From assembly GCA_945957175.1 (NCBI GenBank), contig CAMFJL010000018.1, positions 1-45,212 on the forward strand: DNA of 45,212 nucleotides, in the 5' to 3' direction. The position numbers and the translations under genes are program-made. Numbering within the stretch: position 1 is the stretch's first letter; the number at the start of each line of letters is the position of its first letter. Below, one piece after another: positions 16,922-26,176 of the stretch. The DNA is from an uncultured Legionellales bacterium (lineage in GTDB: Bacteria > Pseudomonadota > Gammaproteobacteria > UBA1113). Under the pieces are notes generated by a model that did no database searches, had not been told where the DNA came from, and saw only the letters and a program-made list of their open reading frames with translations.

Positions 16922-17540
16922 ACAGTTTTTTTCTCTCAATTAACATTGCTGCTTGTGTCTGCTTTACTAATAACTTGGAGGAATTTGAACATAATTCTGA
17001 AATAGCTATATCACCAAGTTCTTTAAAGCGCACCTCTCCATCCACCTGCCGGGCAAGTACTTTATTTAATTGTATTATTTTATGATTAAGCTGATTAATT
17101 GATAAGCTCTTATAAAAAATCAATATATCAATATCTGAATCTTGATTAATATATGAATAATTTGTTAAATATTGCCATAGAAATGATCCATACACTGCCA
17201 CATGCTCGCAGTCATTAAAGTTTAATACATTATTTTTATTTACATCATATGATAGTGCGTTTAAAACAGTATGAATAATTGGTAAATTATCTGTTTTTTC
17301 CACATACTTTTGATCAACTAACAATGTTATTCTATGTGATATATTGTTTAGCTTAATAAGTATACCCAGTTTAATATGGGGGTATTTGACATCATATTGA
17401 CTGGCTACAATGCATGGTAACCCACGCGAGAACCAGTCATCGATTGCATGAGACAAGTCCAGCCTACCCTCCACCGTAGACATAAAAGTAAATTCTGCCT
17501 GTTTTTTTAAATACACAAGTTGATGCCTTAAAAACATCAT
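16890..17540 (-). CDS. mdcG: Phosphoribosyl-dephospho-CoA transferase (holo-ACP synthase of malonate decarboxylase)
   Basis: A 216-residue nucleotidyltransferase of the MdcG family. It attaches the triphosphoribosyl-dephospho-CoA made by MdcB to the acyl carrier serine of MdcC, releasing pyrophosphate. The polymerase-beta type motif is visible at about residues 115-140: VAVYGSFLWQYL, then DSDIDILIF with two metal-binding aspartates. The N-terminal RHQLVYLKK and RGLPCIVAS segments match the family. The start codon overlaps the mdcE stop (ATGA). The protein is more Asn/Ile/Tyr-rich than its neighbours, reflecting local AT-rich DNA. Confidence 0.85.
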   Translation of the reverse strand: MMFLRHQLVYLKKQAEFTFMSTVEGRLDLSHAIDDWFSRGLPCIVASQYDVKYPHIKLGILIKLNNISHRITLLVDQKYVEKTDNLPIIHTVLNALSYDVNKNNVLNFNDCEHVAVYGSFLWQYLTNYSYINQDSDIDILIFYKSLSINQLNHKIIQLNKVLARQVDGEVRFKELGDIAISELCSNSSKLLVKQTQAAMLIERKKLYAYYPSLCSR

Positions 17541-18253
17541 AGACCCTGCTGTTCAATGGCTTGTATGATCTGATATGTCATATGACGTCCACCACGCTCA
17601 AAGGCAATGTACGCTCTTTTATCCCCCTCTACTTTTTGCTTAAGTATTTCGAGCAGCTCATGACTAACATCGGACAATTCTACAATCTTATCAATTCCAC
17701 CTAACTCATAAAAATTTTTTGCACCAGGTGCGAATACGGGTGATGTTTGACTTAGTTTGTTTAATAAAGCCAAGTCTAATTTAGTAACTTTTGCCATGGC
17801 ATCTAACCACATGACTGCTATTTTTGCGTGTGGTAAAGCTAATACAACATCTGCAGCAAGACCATAGGCAATAAAAGCACCACCAATTGCTTGATTATAC
17901 ACTAAAGAAATAAGACGATTTCCTTGTATACGTAAACAAGCTAAACATAAAAGTAGATGTGAGAAATATTGATGCATACCAATCCACTCATCATGCATAC
18001 TCAATTGCTGACCAGTCACATCAACTAACAATAATACAGGCTCATGTGATTTTGATTCAAGCAATGCCAATACCTTCTCTGCCATTAACAAAGCCTGTGT
18101 AACACCAAAATCTGTTGATTCTTTAACACCTAACAGATGAAATTGTTGCTTATCAATAACGCCTTCACCAAAAATGACGTTATCTTGCTCATCTATTTTA
18201 TAATGTTCAGCAAATATCTGTTTTAAGACCTCGTTAGCAGTGACTATGGACAT
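17537..18253 (-). CDS. mdcE: Malonate decarboxylase gamma subunit
   Basis: A 238-residue carboxyltransferase-fold subunit. With MdcD it forms the enzyme that decarboxylates the malonyl thioester held on the carrier protein. Family features are PVLLLVDVTGQQLSMHDEWIGMHQYFSHL, YNQAIGGAFIAYGLAADVVLALPHA and VMWLDAMAKVTKL. It is slightly shorter than the roughly 266 residues usual for MdcE. The gene lies one base after the mdcCD fusion stop and overlaps mdcG by four bases. Confidence 0.93.
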   Translation of the reverse strand: MSIVTANEVLKQIFAEHYKIDEQDNVIFGEGVIDKQQFHLLGVKESTDFGVTQALLMAEKVLALLESKSHEPVLLLVDVTGQQLSMHDEWIGMHQYFSHLLLCLACLRIQGNRLISLVYNQAIGGAFIAYGLAADVVLALPHAKIAVMWLDAMAKVTKLDLALLNKLSQTSPVFAPGAKNFYELGGIDKIVELSDVSHELLEILKQKVEGDKRAYIAFERGGRHMTYQIIQAIEQQGL

Positions 18254-18254
18254 A

Positions 18255-19433
18255 TTATTTAATCTCCTTAGCCGCGGCTATAAACGTTTCAAAATCCATA
18301 TCAAATAAATGATCAGCATATTTTGGAAAATATGCATGAAGATAATCAGCTTCTTCACGACATTGAGCGCCATCATGAAAACGTTGACTTAACATAGCAT
18401 GGTTATGTTTTGCTTGTGCCAACAAACTTTTAGGCTTTCTATCAAGCCAATACTTGAGGCTTGTCTTAATATCAGGCACCTCAGTCTTGACAAAATCCAT
18501 AGCGATTCCTTGTAAGTAACGGGTTTTTCCACCATACACGCGCCATACTAAGGATCTATCTTGCGCATTGAAAGCTTCAATGCCTTTGACTGTTTGAATC
18601 ACTTCGGCGCCAGAGACACCTGTCCGTCCTATTTCATCCATGATAATGTAATCCAGACACGTTGAGATAATACCCATACCACCATAAGCACCATTTTTAC
18701 CGCAAATAACACCTATAGTGATAACACCTCGCTGACGTACTTCCCAAATTGCACGAATAATTTCAGAAATCGCAATTTCACCCGCATTTGCTTCTTGTAA
18801 GCGCACACCGCCACTATCAATTAGTAAAATCACGGCATCGACATTTAATTGTAGAGCACGTCGAAATAATCCAGTTAATTTAGCACCATGCACTTCTCCT
18901 ACAGCACCACCCATAAAATCTTTTTGTTGTGCACCTATTAAAATAGTTTTATCAAATAAACTTGCGCTACCGATGACAATACCATCATCTGCTTGGCAGG
19001 GTAATCCTAGGTTTGGCAGGTGTGGACTCATGTATGCATTGTCATCAACTAACCACTCTTTAAATGTATGTTTATCGACAAGTGCATGAATGCGTTCACG
19101 TGCATCTAATTCTATATAATTAAGACCTTGATGTGCATAACCTTGAAACATTTCAAAAGCTTGACGCAAGCGTAATGCTACAACTGCTGGGGTTGCTCCA
19201 TTGTCATGAATAATAAATTTTAAATTGACTGGCTTAAATGCTTGAACAAAATCGTCAATAACCAATTTCCAAATTGATTTGTAATTTATAATTGTCGTAG
19301 TAATGTCAAATAACGTATTACTATTTTCTTCTACGATAACTTCGAGATTATTTGAGCCGTCAACACCACAAACAACACGCTCTCCTTTTAAGCTTTTACC
19401 AACCAAATGATATATAAATGAAAATGTTTCCAT
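18255..19433 (-). CDS. mdcCD: Fused malonate decarboxylase acyl carrier protein and beta subunit (MdcC-MdcD)
   Basis: One uninterrupted 392-residue frame joins two proteins that are normally separate. Residues 1 to about 105 are MdcC, the acyl carrier: METFSFIY start, carrier serine S27 in DGSNNLEV where the phosphoribosyl-dephospho-CoA is attached, and the closing HDNGATPAVVALRLRQAFE. Residues about 112-392 are MdcD, the carboxyltransferase/decarboxylase beta subunit: YIELDARERIHALVD, SPHLPNLGLPCQADDGIVIG, GGAVGEVHGAKL, SGGVRLQEANAGE and GAYGGMGI. The linker is only a few residues (about GYAHQGLN). In Klebsiella, Pseudomonas and Acinetobacter these are two genes. No stand-alone mdcC exists here. 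The gene sits between mdcA (6-base gap) and mdcE (1-base gap). Confidence 0.93.
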   Translation of the reverse strand: METFSFIYHLVGKSLKGERVVCGVDGSNNLEVIVEENSNTLFDITTTIINYKSIWKLVIDDFVQAFKPVNLKFIIHDNGATPAVVALRLRQAFEMFQGYAHQGLNYIELDARERIHALVDKHTFKEWLVDDNAYMSPHLPNLGLPCQADDGIVIGSASLFDKTILIGAQQKDFMGGAVGEVHGAKLTGLFRRALQLNVDAVILLIDSGGVRLQEANAGEIAISEIIRAIWEVRQRGVITIGVICGKNGAYGGMGIISTCLDYIIMDEIGRTGVSGAEVIQTVKGIEAFNAQDRSLVWRVYGGKTRYLQGIAMDFVKTEVPDIKTSLKYWLDRKPKSLLAQAKHNHAMLSQRFHDGAQCREEADYLHAYFPKYADHLFDMDFETFIAAAKEIK

Positions 19434-19439
19434 AATAAG

Positions 19440-21086
19440 TTACCAATTTCTAAATTTAACAGGTGGATCATATAAACCACCAGAAATATCAACGAGATCT
19501 CTCATGGATTTTGCAGCTAGCAAATCACGTGTTGCCTCGCTAAATTTTATATTTAAATCTTCGGGTCGTTGAATTACACCACGATCACGCAGATTTTCAA
19601 CTTGCTTTTTGTCTCGTTTTTGTCCAACAGTTGTAAATCCAGCAACACCACGAATAGCTTGCTCACGCTCTGCCATATTTCTGCATAATAATAAATTAGC
19701 AATCCCTTCCTCTGTCACAATGTGACTAACATCATCACCATAAATCATAATAGCGGGAATATCAGCATTCATAATTTTTTGTAAATCGCATGCATCTAAT
19801 GTTTCAACAAAACTAGGTTGTGTTGGATTCCGAAAGGTTTCTACCATTTGTACAACAAGCTTTCTTCCACGCGGCATATCACTTGACAGTGCTTGCGCGC
19901 GTTCTTTGCCCGCTTTTAACCAGGCAAAAGAGCTATGACGACGCCCTGGCGCATCACATCCCATATTAGGTGCACCACCGAAACCAGCTATTCGCCCTAA
20001 TGTTGCTGTAGAACTATTACCTTTAGGATCTATTTGCAAAGTTGAGCCAACAAAAGCGTCACATGCATAATGACCCGCAAGCTGTGCTAACATACGATTA
20101 GAGCGTAATGATCCATCCTTTCCAATGAAAAAAACATCCGAACGTGCAGCAACATAGGCATTCATTCCCACTTCGCCACCAAAAGAGCTGATTGACTTTA
20201 CAAAGCCTGATTCAATGGCTGGGATGAGTGTTGGATGTGGATTTAACGCCCAGTGCTGACAAATCTTATCTTTTAATCCTAGTGATTTTGCGTAAGTAGG
20301 AAGTAAAAGCTCAACCGCTGCTGTATTAAAACCTAAGCCATGATTGAGTGCATTAACTTGATAGGGTGCATAAATACCTTTAATCGCCATCATAGCCATC
20401 AAGATTTTAATTTCATCGATACCCGCAGGATCTCTTGTAAATAAAGGCTCAATATAAGCAGGTGTCGGACCTTGCACAACGATATCGACCCAATCCCCTG
20501 GAATGTCGACTCGTGGTAAATGATCAACGACCTCATCAACTTGAACAATCACAATACCATGTTTAAATGCAGTGGCCTCAACAATAGCTGGTGTATCTTC
20601 TGTATTTGCACCTGTATATAAATTACCTTTCTTATCTGCTTTTTCTGCCATTAGTAAACAAATTTGTGGTGTTAAGTCAGTTACAAGTCTAGCAAAAAGC
20701 TCATTATATGTATGAATATTACCTATCTTAATTTTGCCGCGTTCAATCATATTGGCTAGACGAACTGACTGAGGCCCTGAAAAAGCAAAGTCTATTTTAG
20801 ATGCAATACCTTTCTCAAAAATATCTAAATGGGCTGGTAAACTGATAGCAGACTGTAACATATGCAAGTCATGAATCACGGCAGGATCGAGCTCAGTTAG
20901 AGCACTCGCTAAAAAAGTAGCCTGCTTTTGATTATCGCCTTCAATGGCAACTAAGTCCCCAGGTCGTAGTAACTTACTTAATACAGAAACAAGATCTGTG
21001 GGTGCTATCATTTTTCCATTTTTAAGATAAGGTTTGATGGACAACATCCGCTGCTGATAATCGCGTCTTTGCACATCCCACATCAT
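19440..21086 (-). CDS. mdcA: Malonate decarboxylase alpha subunit (acetyl-S-ACP:malonate ACP transferase)
   Basis: A 548-residue CoA-transferase-like subunit of the expected length. It exchanges acetyl for malonate on the carrier protein thiol. Recognisable blocks are the N-terminal PGDLVAIEGDNQKQATFLA, DEVVDHLPRVDIPGDWVDIVV, GGEVGMNAYVAARSD, QIDPKGNSSTATLGRIAGFGGAPNMG and the C-terminal GGLYDPPVKFR. It is the promoter-proximal gene of the mdc operon, with AAGGGT four bases before the ATG, and diverges from prpC across about 214 bases. No MdcR regulator or malonate carrier (mdcL/M, mdcF) is found nearby. Confidence 0.95.
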   Translation of the reverse strand: MMWDVQRRDYQQRMLSIKPYLKNGKMIAPTDLVSVLSKLLRPGDLVAIEGDNQKQATFLASALTELDPAVIHDLHMLQSAISLPAHLDIFEKGIASKIDFAFSGPQSVRLANMIERGKIKIGNIHTYNELFARLVTDLTPQICLLMAEKADKKGNLYTGANTEDTPAIVEATAFKHGIVIVQVDEVVDHLPRVDIPGDWVDIVVQGPTPAYIEPLFTRDPAGIDEIKILMAMMAIKGIYAPYQVNALNHGLGFNTAAVELLLPTYAKSLGLKDKICQHWALNPHPTLIPAIESGFVKSISSFGGEVGMNAYVAARSDVFFIGKDGSLRSNRMLAQLAGHYACDAFVGSTLQIDPKGNSSTATLGRIAGFGGAPNMGCDAPGRRHSSFAWLKAGKERAQALSSDMPRGRKLVVQMVETFRNPTQPSFVETLDACDLQKIMNADIPAIMIYGDDVSHIVTEEGIANLLLCRNMAEREQAIRGVAGFTTVGQKRDKKQVENLRDRGVIQRPEDLNIKFSEATRDLLAAKSMRDLVDISGGLYDPPVKFRNW

Positions 21087-21190
21087 CTGTACCCTTATCT
21101 CAATAGCAATAACTTAAATTTATCATAGACCATGATAACATAAGACACAAACAGCTGCTCATCATACATACCACACCTAGTAAGAGAAAA

Positions 21191-21220
21191 GTTGCCGAAA
21201 GTTGCCGATTGAAAGGCAAC
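21191..21220. promoter_or_regulatory. Repeat in the mdcA/prpC divergent promoter region
   Basis: GTTGCCGAaA occurs twice in a row (21191 and 21201), and the second GTTGCC pairs with GGCAAC at 21215-21220 across an 8-base loop. It lies about 80-110 bases upstream of prpC, so it could be an operator. No regulator is linked to it. Confidence 0.35.
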
Positions 21221-21300
21221 GGGTATATTCGAATGCGAGAAGATCCTTTATACTACCGGCACATTTTATGAAGTCACAACCAGTGAGGCGTAGAAAACAT

Positions 21301-22422
21301 ATGGCTACAGTTAAAACCGGTGGTTTAGCGGGCATTACTGCCGGGCAAACCGCAATTGCAACCGTTGGCAAAGAAGGCGTAGGCCTAACCTATCGAGGTT
21401 ACGATATCCACGACTTAGCAGAGCATGCCTGCTTTGAAGAAGTCGCTTATTTACTTATCTATGGTCATCTACCTAATGAAACCGAACTTGCAGCTTATCG
21501 GCAAAAACTCATACAATTACGTGGTCTGCCTGCGGCACTAAAAACTGTGCTTGAGCAAATTCCTGCAACCGCGCATCCTATGAATGTACTAAGTGTCGCA
21601 ACAGCTACACTCGGAACACTTGAATCTGAAGCTAATTTTGATGAGCAATACGCTATTGCAGATAGGCTTTTAGCCGCTTTTCCTGCTATGTTAATGTATT
21701 GGTATCAATTTCATCAAACAGGTAAACGCATTGATACTGAAGTGAGTGATCCCACATTAGCGGGTTATTTCCTCCATTTATTGCATGGTAAACCACAAGA
21801 AGAACTCATACGTCGCGCTGTCGATGTTTCTTTGATTTTATATGCAGAGCATGAATTTAATGCTTCTACCTTTGCTGCAAGAGTTACCGCAGCCACCCTA
21901 TCAGACTTTTATTCTGCCGTGACTTCAGCCATTGGTACTTTACGTGGCCCATTACATGGTGGTGCGAACGAAGAAGCCATGGCGTTGATCAGTCGCTATC
22001 AAACCCCAGATGAAGCTGAACATGGCGTAATGGCACTATTACAGCAAAAAGCGCTTATTATGGGCTTTGGACATCGTGTTTATCGTGATAATGACCCACG
22101 CTCTGATATTATTCAATCATGGGCTAAGAAATTATCTGAAGCAAAAGGCGATAAGGTTTTATATCCTGTTTCTACGCGTATCGAAGCTATCATGCGCAAA
22201 GAAAAAGGCATGTTCCCTAACTTAGATTTTTACAGTGCTTCTGCTTATCATTTCTGCGGGATCCCAACACCGATGTTTACACCTGTCTTTGTATTCGCAA
22301 GAATCAGTGGTTGGGCCGCACATATTATTGAGCAGCGCTCAAACAACAAACTGATTCGTCCCAATGCGGATTATACTGGGCCTGAAAGAAAAGCTTGGCT
22401 ACCTATAACTGAACGTGAATAA
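21301..22422 (+). CDS. prpC: 2-methylcitrate synthase
   Basis: A 373-residue citrate-synthase-family enzyme from ATG 21301. An upstream TTG at 21202 is in frame but unsupported. It condenses propionyl-CoA and oxaloacetate to 2-methylcitrate. Family features are GLAGITAGQTAIATVGKEG and LTYRGYDIHDLA at the N-terminus, LRGPLHGGANE with the catalytic histidine, MGFGHRVYRDNDPRS, and FYSASAYHFCGIPTPMFTPVF, where PrpC and citrate synthase diverge. The short length and the neighbouring prpD favour methylcitrate over citrate synthase. prpB is not in the window. Confidence 0.93.
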   Translation: MATVKTGGLAGITAGQTAIATVGKEGVGLTYRGYDIHDLAEHACFEEVAYLLIYGHLPNETELAAYRQKLIQLRGLPAALKTVLEQIPATAHPMNVLSVATATLGTLESEANFDEQYAIADRLLAAFPAMLMYWYQFHQTGKRIDTEVSDPTLAGYFLHLLHGKPQEELIRRAVDVSLILYAEHEFNASTFAARVTAATLSDFYSAVTSAIGTLRGPLHGGANEEAMALISRYQTPDEAEHGVMALLQQKALIMGFGHRVYRDNDPRSDIIQSWAKKLSEAKGDKVLYPVSTRIEAIMRKEKGMFPNLDFYSASAYHFCGIPTPMFTPVFVFARISGWAAHIIEQRSNNKLIRPNADYTGPERKAWLPITERE

Positions 22423-22449
22423 CTACCATCGAATCAAGAGGACAATTAT

Positions 22450-23898
22450 ATGAGTCACTATCACGCCGATAAAAATGAAAAACAACCATTTGACACGGTT
22501 ATTCAGGCGATTGCTGATTATGCATTAAGCGATTTGAAGCCCAGCGAAGAAGCTTTAACGACTGCGCGCTATTGCCTATTAGACACGCTGGGTTGTGGGC
22601 TATTAGCACTTCGCTATCCTGAATGCACCAAGTTATTGGGACCGATCGTTCCCAATGCAAGGCTTGAAAATGGCGCGAAAGTGCCTGGTACAAGTTATGC
22701 ACTTGATCCCGTGCAAGCTGCTTTTAACATCGGCGCGATGATTCGTTGGTTGGACTACAATGATACTTGGCTAGCCGCAGAATGGGGTCATCCTTCTGAT
22801 AATTTAGGCGGTATCTTAGCCGTTGCGGATTATGTTAGCCGTCAACGTCTTAGCCAAGGTCAAACACCTATGACCATCCATGATGTCTTAATTGCTATGA
22901 TTAAAGCACATGAAATTCAAGGCGTATTAGCCTTAAATCACGCCTTTAACCGCGTCGGCTTAGACCATGTCATGCTTGTGAAAATTGCAACAACCGCGGT
23001 CGTTTGCTCACTGTTCGGTGCAAACCGCGAACAAACCTTGAACGCGGTATCGCTCGCTTGGGTTGATGGTCAAAGTCTTCGTACTTACCGCCATGCACCT
23101 AACACCGGCTCACGTAAATCATGGGCCGCGGGTGACGCAACTGCACGTGGCGTTCGCTTAGCGCTCATGGCACTTAAGGGCGAAATGGGTTATCCCAGTG
23201 CCATTACTGCGCCGACTTGGGGATTTAGCGATGCTCTATTTCGTGGCCAACCTATTGAACTGACCCGACCTTTTGGCTGTTATGTCATGGAAAATGTGCT
23301 ATTTAAAATTTCATATCCAGCAGAATTTCATGCGCAAACTGCAGTTGAATGCGCGTTAAAGCTTTACCCACAAGTCAATGAGAAATGGGACACTATCGAG
23401 CGGATTGAAATCAGCACCCAAGAGTCTGCTGTACGCATCATCAGTAAAGATGGTGCCTTGCATAATCCAGCGGACAGAGATCATTGTATTCAATACATGG
23501 TCGCCATTGGTTTACTGTTTGGCGAGTTAACCGCCGATCATTATGAAGACAAGATAGCGCAAGATCCGCGCGTTGATGCCTTGCGCGCTAAAATGCATGT
23601 TAAAGAAAACAAAGACTACAGCCGTGATTACTTAGATGCTGACAAGCGCTCCATTGCAAATGCGATTGAAATCACCTTTAAAGACGGTAGTAAGACCGAA
23701 CTCGTGGCTGTCGAATACCCTGTAGGCCATCGACGCAGACGCGCAGAGGGTATTCCTTTGTTAGTCGAAAAATGCAAGCACAACTTGCTTACATGCTATA
23801 CCAAAGCCAAAACGGAATCTGTACTAAACTTAGGATTGGATGCTAAGCAATTAGCAGCAACCCCAGTTAACCAATGGCTTGATATGTTGGCATGTTAA
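22450..23898 (+). CDS. prpD: 2-methylcitrate dehydratase
   Basis: A 482-residue MmgE/PrpD-family enzyme of full length. It dehydrates 2-methylcitrate to 2-methyl-cis-aconitate in the methylcitrate cycle. Diagnostic stretches are [62 protein letters not shown] and [16 protein letters not shown] box lies eight bases before the ATG, and prpC ends 27 bases upstream, so the two are cotranscribed. The next gene starts inside its last codons. Confidence 0.95.
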   Translation: MSHYHADKNEKQPFDTVIQAIADYALSDLKPSEEALTTARYCLLDTLGCGLLALRYPECTKLLGPIVPNARLENGAKVPGTSYALDPVQAAFNIGAMIRWLDYNDTWLAAEWGHPSDNLGGILAVADYVSRQRLSQGQTPMTIHDVLIAMIKAHEIQGVLALNHAFNRVGLDHVMLVKIATTAVVCSLFGANREQTLNAVSLAWVDGQSLRTYRHAPNTGSRKSWAAGDATARGVRLALMALKGEMGYPSAITAPTWGFSDALFRGQPIELTRPFGCYVMENVLFKISYPAEFHAQTAVECALKLYPQVNEKWDTIERIEISTQESAVRIISKDGALHNPADRDHCIQYMVAIGLLFGELTADHYEDKIAQDPRVDALRAKMHVKENKDYSRDYLDADKRSIANAIEITFKDGSKTELVAVEYPVGHRRRRAEGIPLLVEKCKHNLLTCYTKAKTESVLNLGLDAKQLAATPVNQWLDMLAC

Positions 23899-24635
23899 AC
23901 ATTAACATTGAGTCACAACCTAATGATGTGACTTGCGGTCCCACCAGCTTACATGCGGTGTACCAGTACTTTGGCGATACTATTAGCCTTGAGCAGGTTA
24001 TCACCGAGGTACAATATGTAGAAGGCGGGGGCACGCTTGCCGTGCTCCTAGGCTGTCATGCCTTGCGTCGAGGTTATCGCGCCACCATTCATACCTGCAA
24101 CTTAAGTATGTTTGATCCCAGCTGGTTTCATAAACAAGAAAAAGTCGACCTTATAGAAAAGTTAAATGCGCAAAAACAAGCGAAGACCGCCCGTCGCTTT
24201 GTTAAAGCTGCTAACGCCTATATCACGTTTCTACAATTAGGGGGACAGTTGGCCTTTGATGGTTTCTCACCGACGACTTTTTCAAAATATTTCCGCAAAC
24301 ACTTGCCCATTTTAAGCGGCCTTAGCGCAACCTATCTCTACCAAGCCAAACGCGAAGTCGCTATCAGCGAATTCAATATTCTCCCTGATGACATCATGGG
24401 TGAGCCCAGTGGCCACTTCGTTGTACTCTGCGGCTATGATGAGACCACGCACAATATCGTCGTGGCGGATCCTTACGCGGAAAACCCCGTTTCTGGAGAA
24501 AACTACTATACTGTTAAGGCAAACCGATTAATCAATGCAATCATGCTTGGCATCTTGACTTATGATGCCAATTACCTCGTTATTGAACCTAAGGAGAGAG
24601 TAAAATACTATGGCACAGAGTCTCATCGTCGTTGA
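23892..24635 (+). CDS. C39-like cysteine peptidase paired with the ATP-grasp ligase
   Basis: A 247-residue papain-fold peptidase of the C39-like group. The catalytic triad is clear: C15 in [10 protein letters not shown]175 in [11 protein letters not shown] and D193 in VVADPY. There is no ABC-transporter domain and no signal peptide, so it acts alone in the cytosol. Its ATG lies in the last codons of prpD (7-base overlap) and it overlaps the next gene by 26 bases. Comparative studies of ATP-grasp amidoligases predict that such peptidases remove or process the peptide tags the linked RimK-type ligase makes. That role is inference. Confidence 0.85.
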   Translation: MLNINIESQPNDVTCGPTSLHAVYQYFGDTISLEQVITEVQYVEGGGTLAVLLGCHALRRGYRATIHTCNLSMFDPSWFHKQEKVDLIEKLNAQKQAKTARRFVKAANAYITFLQLGGQLAFDGFSPTTFSKYFRKHLPILSGLSATYLYQAKREVAISEFNILPDDIMGEPSGHFVVLCGYDETTHNIVVADPYAENPVSGENYYTVKANRLINAIMLGILTYDANYLVIEPKERVKYYGTESHRR

Positions 24636-26121
24636 TAAATTAACTGATTGGCCCTACACTATCCAAGATACGCAAGTAGTCACTGCAAAACAATACTTGA
24701 ATCCACCCGATGATATGGACGGAAAGCCTGCTAGAATTGTGAATCTTTGCCGCTCTTATCGCTACCAAAGCATTGGTTATTATGTATCTTTATTGGCAAA
24801 AGCCAGAAATCACAAAGTTTATCCAGGGATCACCACGATTCAAGACATTAAATCACTTGCCATTAGTCGGGTGATTTCTGATGATATTGATGAGCTTATT
24901 CAATCAAGTCTAAAAAAACTCAAAGATGATCATTTTACCTTAAGTGTTTATTTCGGAAAAAACTTAACAACACATTATGATAAATTGGCTAGCAAACTAT
25001 TTGCTCTCTTTCCAGCTCCTTTACTGCGTGCTCAATTTGTATTTAAGAAGAAGTGGTTATTACAAGACATTTCCGCTGTTGCCATTTCTGATGTGCCTGA
25101 ACATCATCGAGCCTATTTAAATAAATTTGCAGAACTTTATTTTGCTAGAAAACGCATTACTGCTTACCGTAAACAAATTGCAGCCTATGATTTAGCCATA
25201 CTGATAAATCCTGATGAGCCTACGCCACCTTCAAATCCTAAAGCATTGGATGCCTTTGTCGCGGCGGCAGAAAAACTGAACTGTCACGTCGAGCTTATTA
25301 CAAAAGATGATTACGATAGACTTCGAGAATTTGATGGCTTATTTATCCGTGTCACAACAGCGGTCAACCATTATTCTTATCGATTCTCTCGAAGAGCGCA
25401 TGCGGAAGGACTTGTAGTTATTGATGATCCAGACTCTATTGTTAAATGCACTAATAAGGTTTATCTAACTGAATTATTGCATAAAGCCCATGTGCCTGTG
25501 CCCAAATCCATGATTTTGCACAAAGATAATCATAAAGACGTTTTGCATCAATTTGGTTTTCCTTGCGTGCTTAAATTACCTGATAGCGCTTTCTCTCAGG
25601 GTGTCGTTAAAGCCCACTCGCAAGAAGACTTAGAAGAAAAAATGAGTTTATTTTTTGAGCGCTCAGAACTTATCATTGCACAAGAATTTCTGCCAACTGA
25701 CTTTGATTGGCGTATTGGTGTCATTAATCGGAAACTCTTGTTTGCGTGCAAATACTTCATGGCCAAAGATCATTGGCAAATTTACGATTGGTCTAAAGAT
25801 AAAGGCGATGAATTGGGTCTTACTCAGGCCGTTGCTCTCGAAGAGGTACCTGCTGAAGTATTAAAGACAGCGCTGCGTGCAGCTAATTTAATTGGTGATG
25901 GATTCTATGGTGTTGATTTAAAACAGATTGGTAAACAAGTTGTTGTCATTGAAGTCAATGATAATCCCTCTATTGATCATGGTTTAGAAGACAGCTTATT
26001 ACAACACGATTTATATTTTAACATCATGCGCACGATCATTGAGCGTATCGATGCTATTCGAGGACGTCAAATCCCAAAGGAGGTCGTGACGCTGCCGCAG
26101 CGTGAGCCGGCTTTGGCTTAA
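24610..26121 (+). CDS. RimK-family ATP-grasp ligase with RLAN N-terminal domain
   Basis: A 503-residue protein. The first ~190 residues resemble the RLAN (RimK-like ATP-grasp N-terminal) domain, with ARIVNLCRSYRYQSIGYYVSLLA. Residues about 290-480 are the ATP-grasp domain: TNKVYLTELLHKAHVPVPKS, FPCVLKLPDSAFSQGV, DWRIGVINRKLLFACKYF, GDGFYGVDL and the Mg-binding VVIEVNDNPSIDHGLED. The family joins an amino acid such as glutamate to a carboxylate through an acyl-phosphate. The substrate is unknown here. It follows the C39-like peptidase in overlapping frames and ends the prp operon, followed by a 15-bp hairpin. Confidence 0.85.
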   Translation: MAQSLIVVDKLTDWPYTIQDTQVVTAKQYLNPPDDMDGKPARIVNLCRSYRYQSIGYYVSLLAKARNHKVYPGITTIQDIKSLAISRVISDDIDELIQSSLKKLKDDHFTLSVYFGKNLTTHYDKLASKLFALFPAPLLRAQFVFKKKWLLQDISAVAISDVPEHHRAYLNKFAELYFARKRITAYRKQIAAYDLAILINPDEPTPPSNPKALDAFVAAAEKLNCHVELITKDDYDRLREFDGLFIRVTTAVNHYSYRFSRRAHAEGLVVIDDPDSIVKCTNKVYLTELLHKAHVPVPKSMILHKDNHKDVLHQFGFPCVLKLPDSAFSQGVVKAHSQEDLEEKMSLFFERSELIIAQEFLPTDFDWRIGVINRKLLFACKYFMAKDHWQIYDWSKDKGDELGLTQAVALEEVPAEVLKTALRAANLIGDGFYGVDLKQIGKQVVVIEVNDNPSIDHGLEDSLLQHDLYFNIMRTIIERIDAIRGRQIPKEVVTLPQREPALA

Positions 26122-26144
26122 TGACGATGTCATCTCCTTATAAG

Positions 26145-26176
26145 AATGACCTTAATCATTGATGATTAAGGTCATT
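26145..26176. terminator. Perfect 15-bp hairpin ending the prp operon
   Basis: AATGACCTTAATCAT pairs with ATGATTAAGGTCATT across a 2-base loop, 24 bases after the ligase stop. It lacks a T-run but is the strongest dyad in the vicinity. Confidence 0.6.

Noticed and set aside
16890-17540. mdcG as a second CBASS-type nucleotidyltransferase
   Set aside because: It has the GS...DxD motif, but its place inside the mdc operon and its family pattern fit MdcG.
21301-22422. Housekeeping citrate synthase
   Set aside because: The short length, the N-terminal GLAGITAG pattern and the following prpD indicate methylcitrate synthase.
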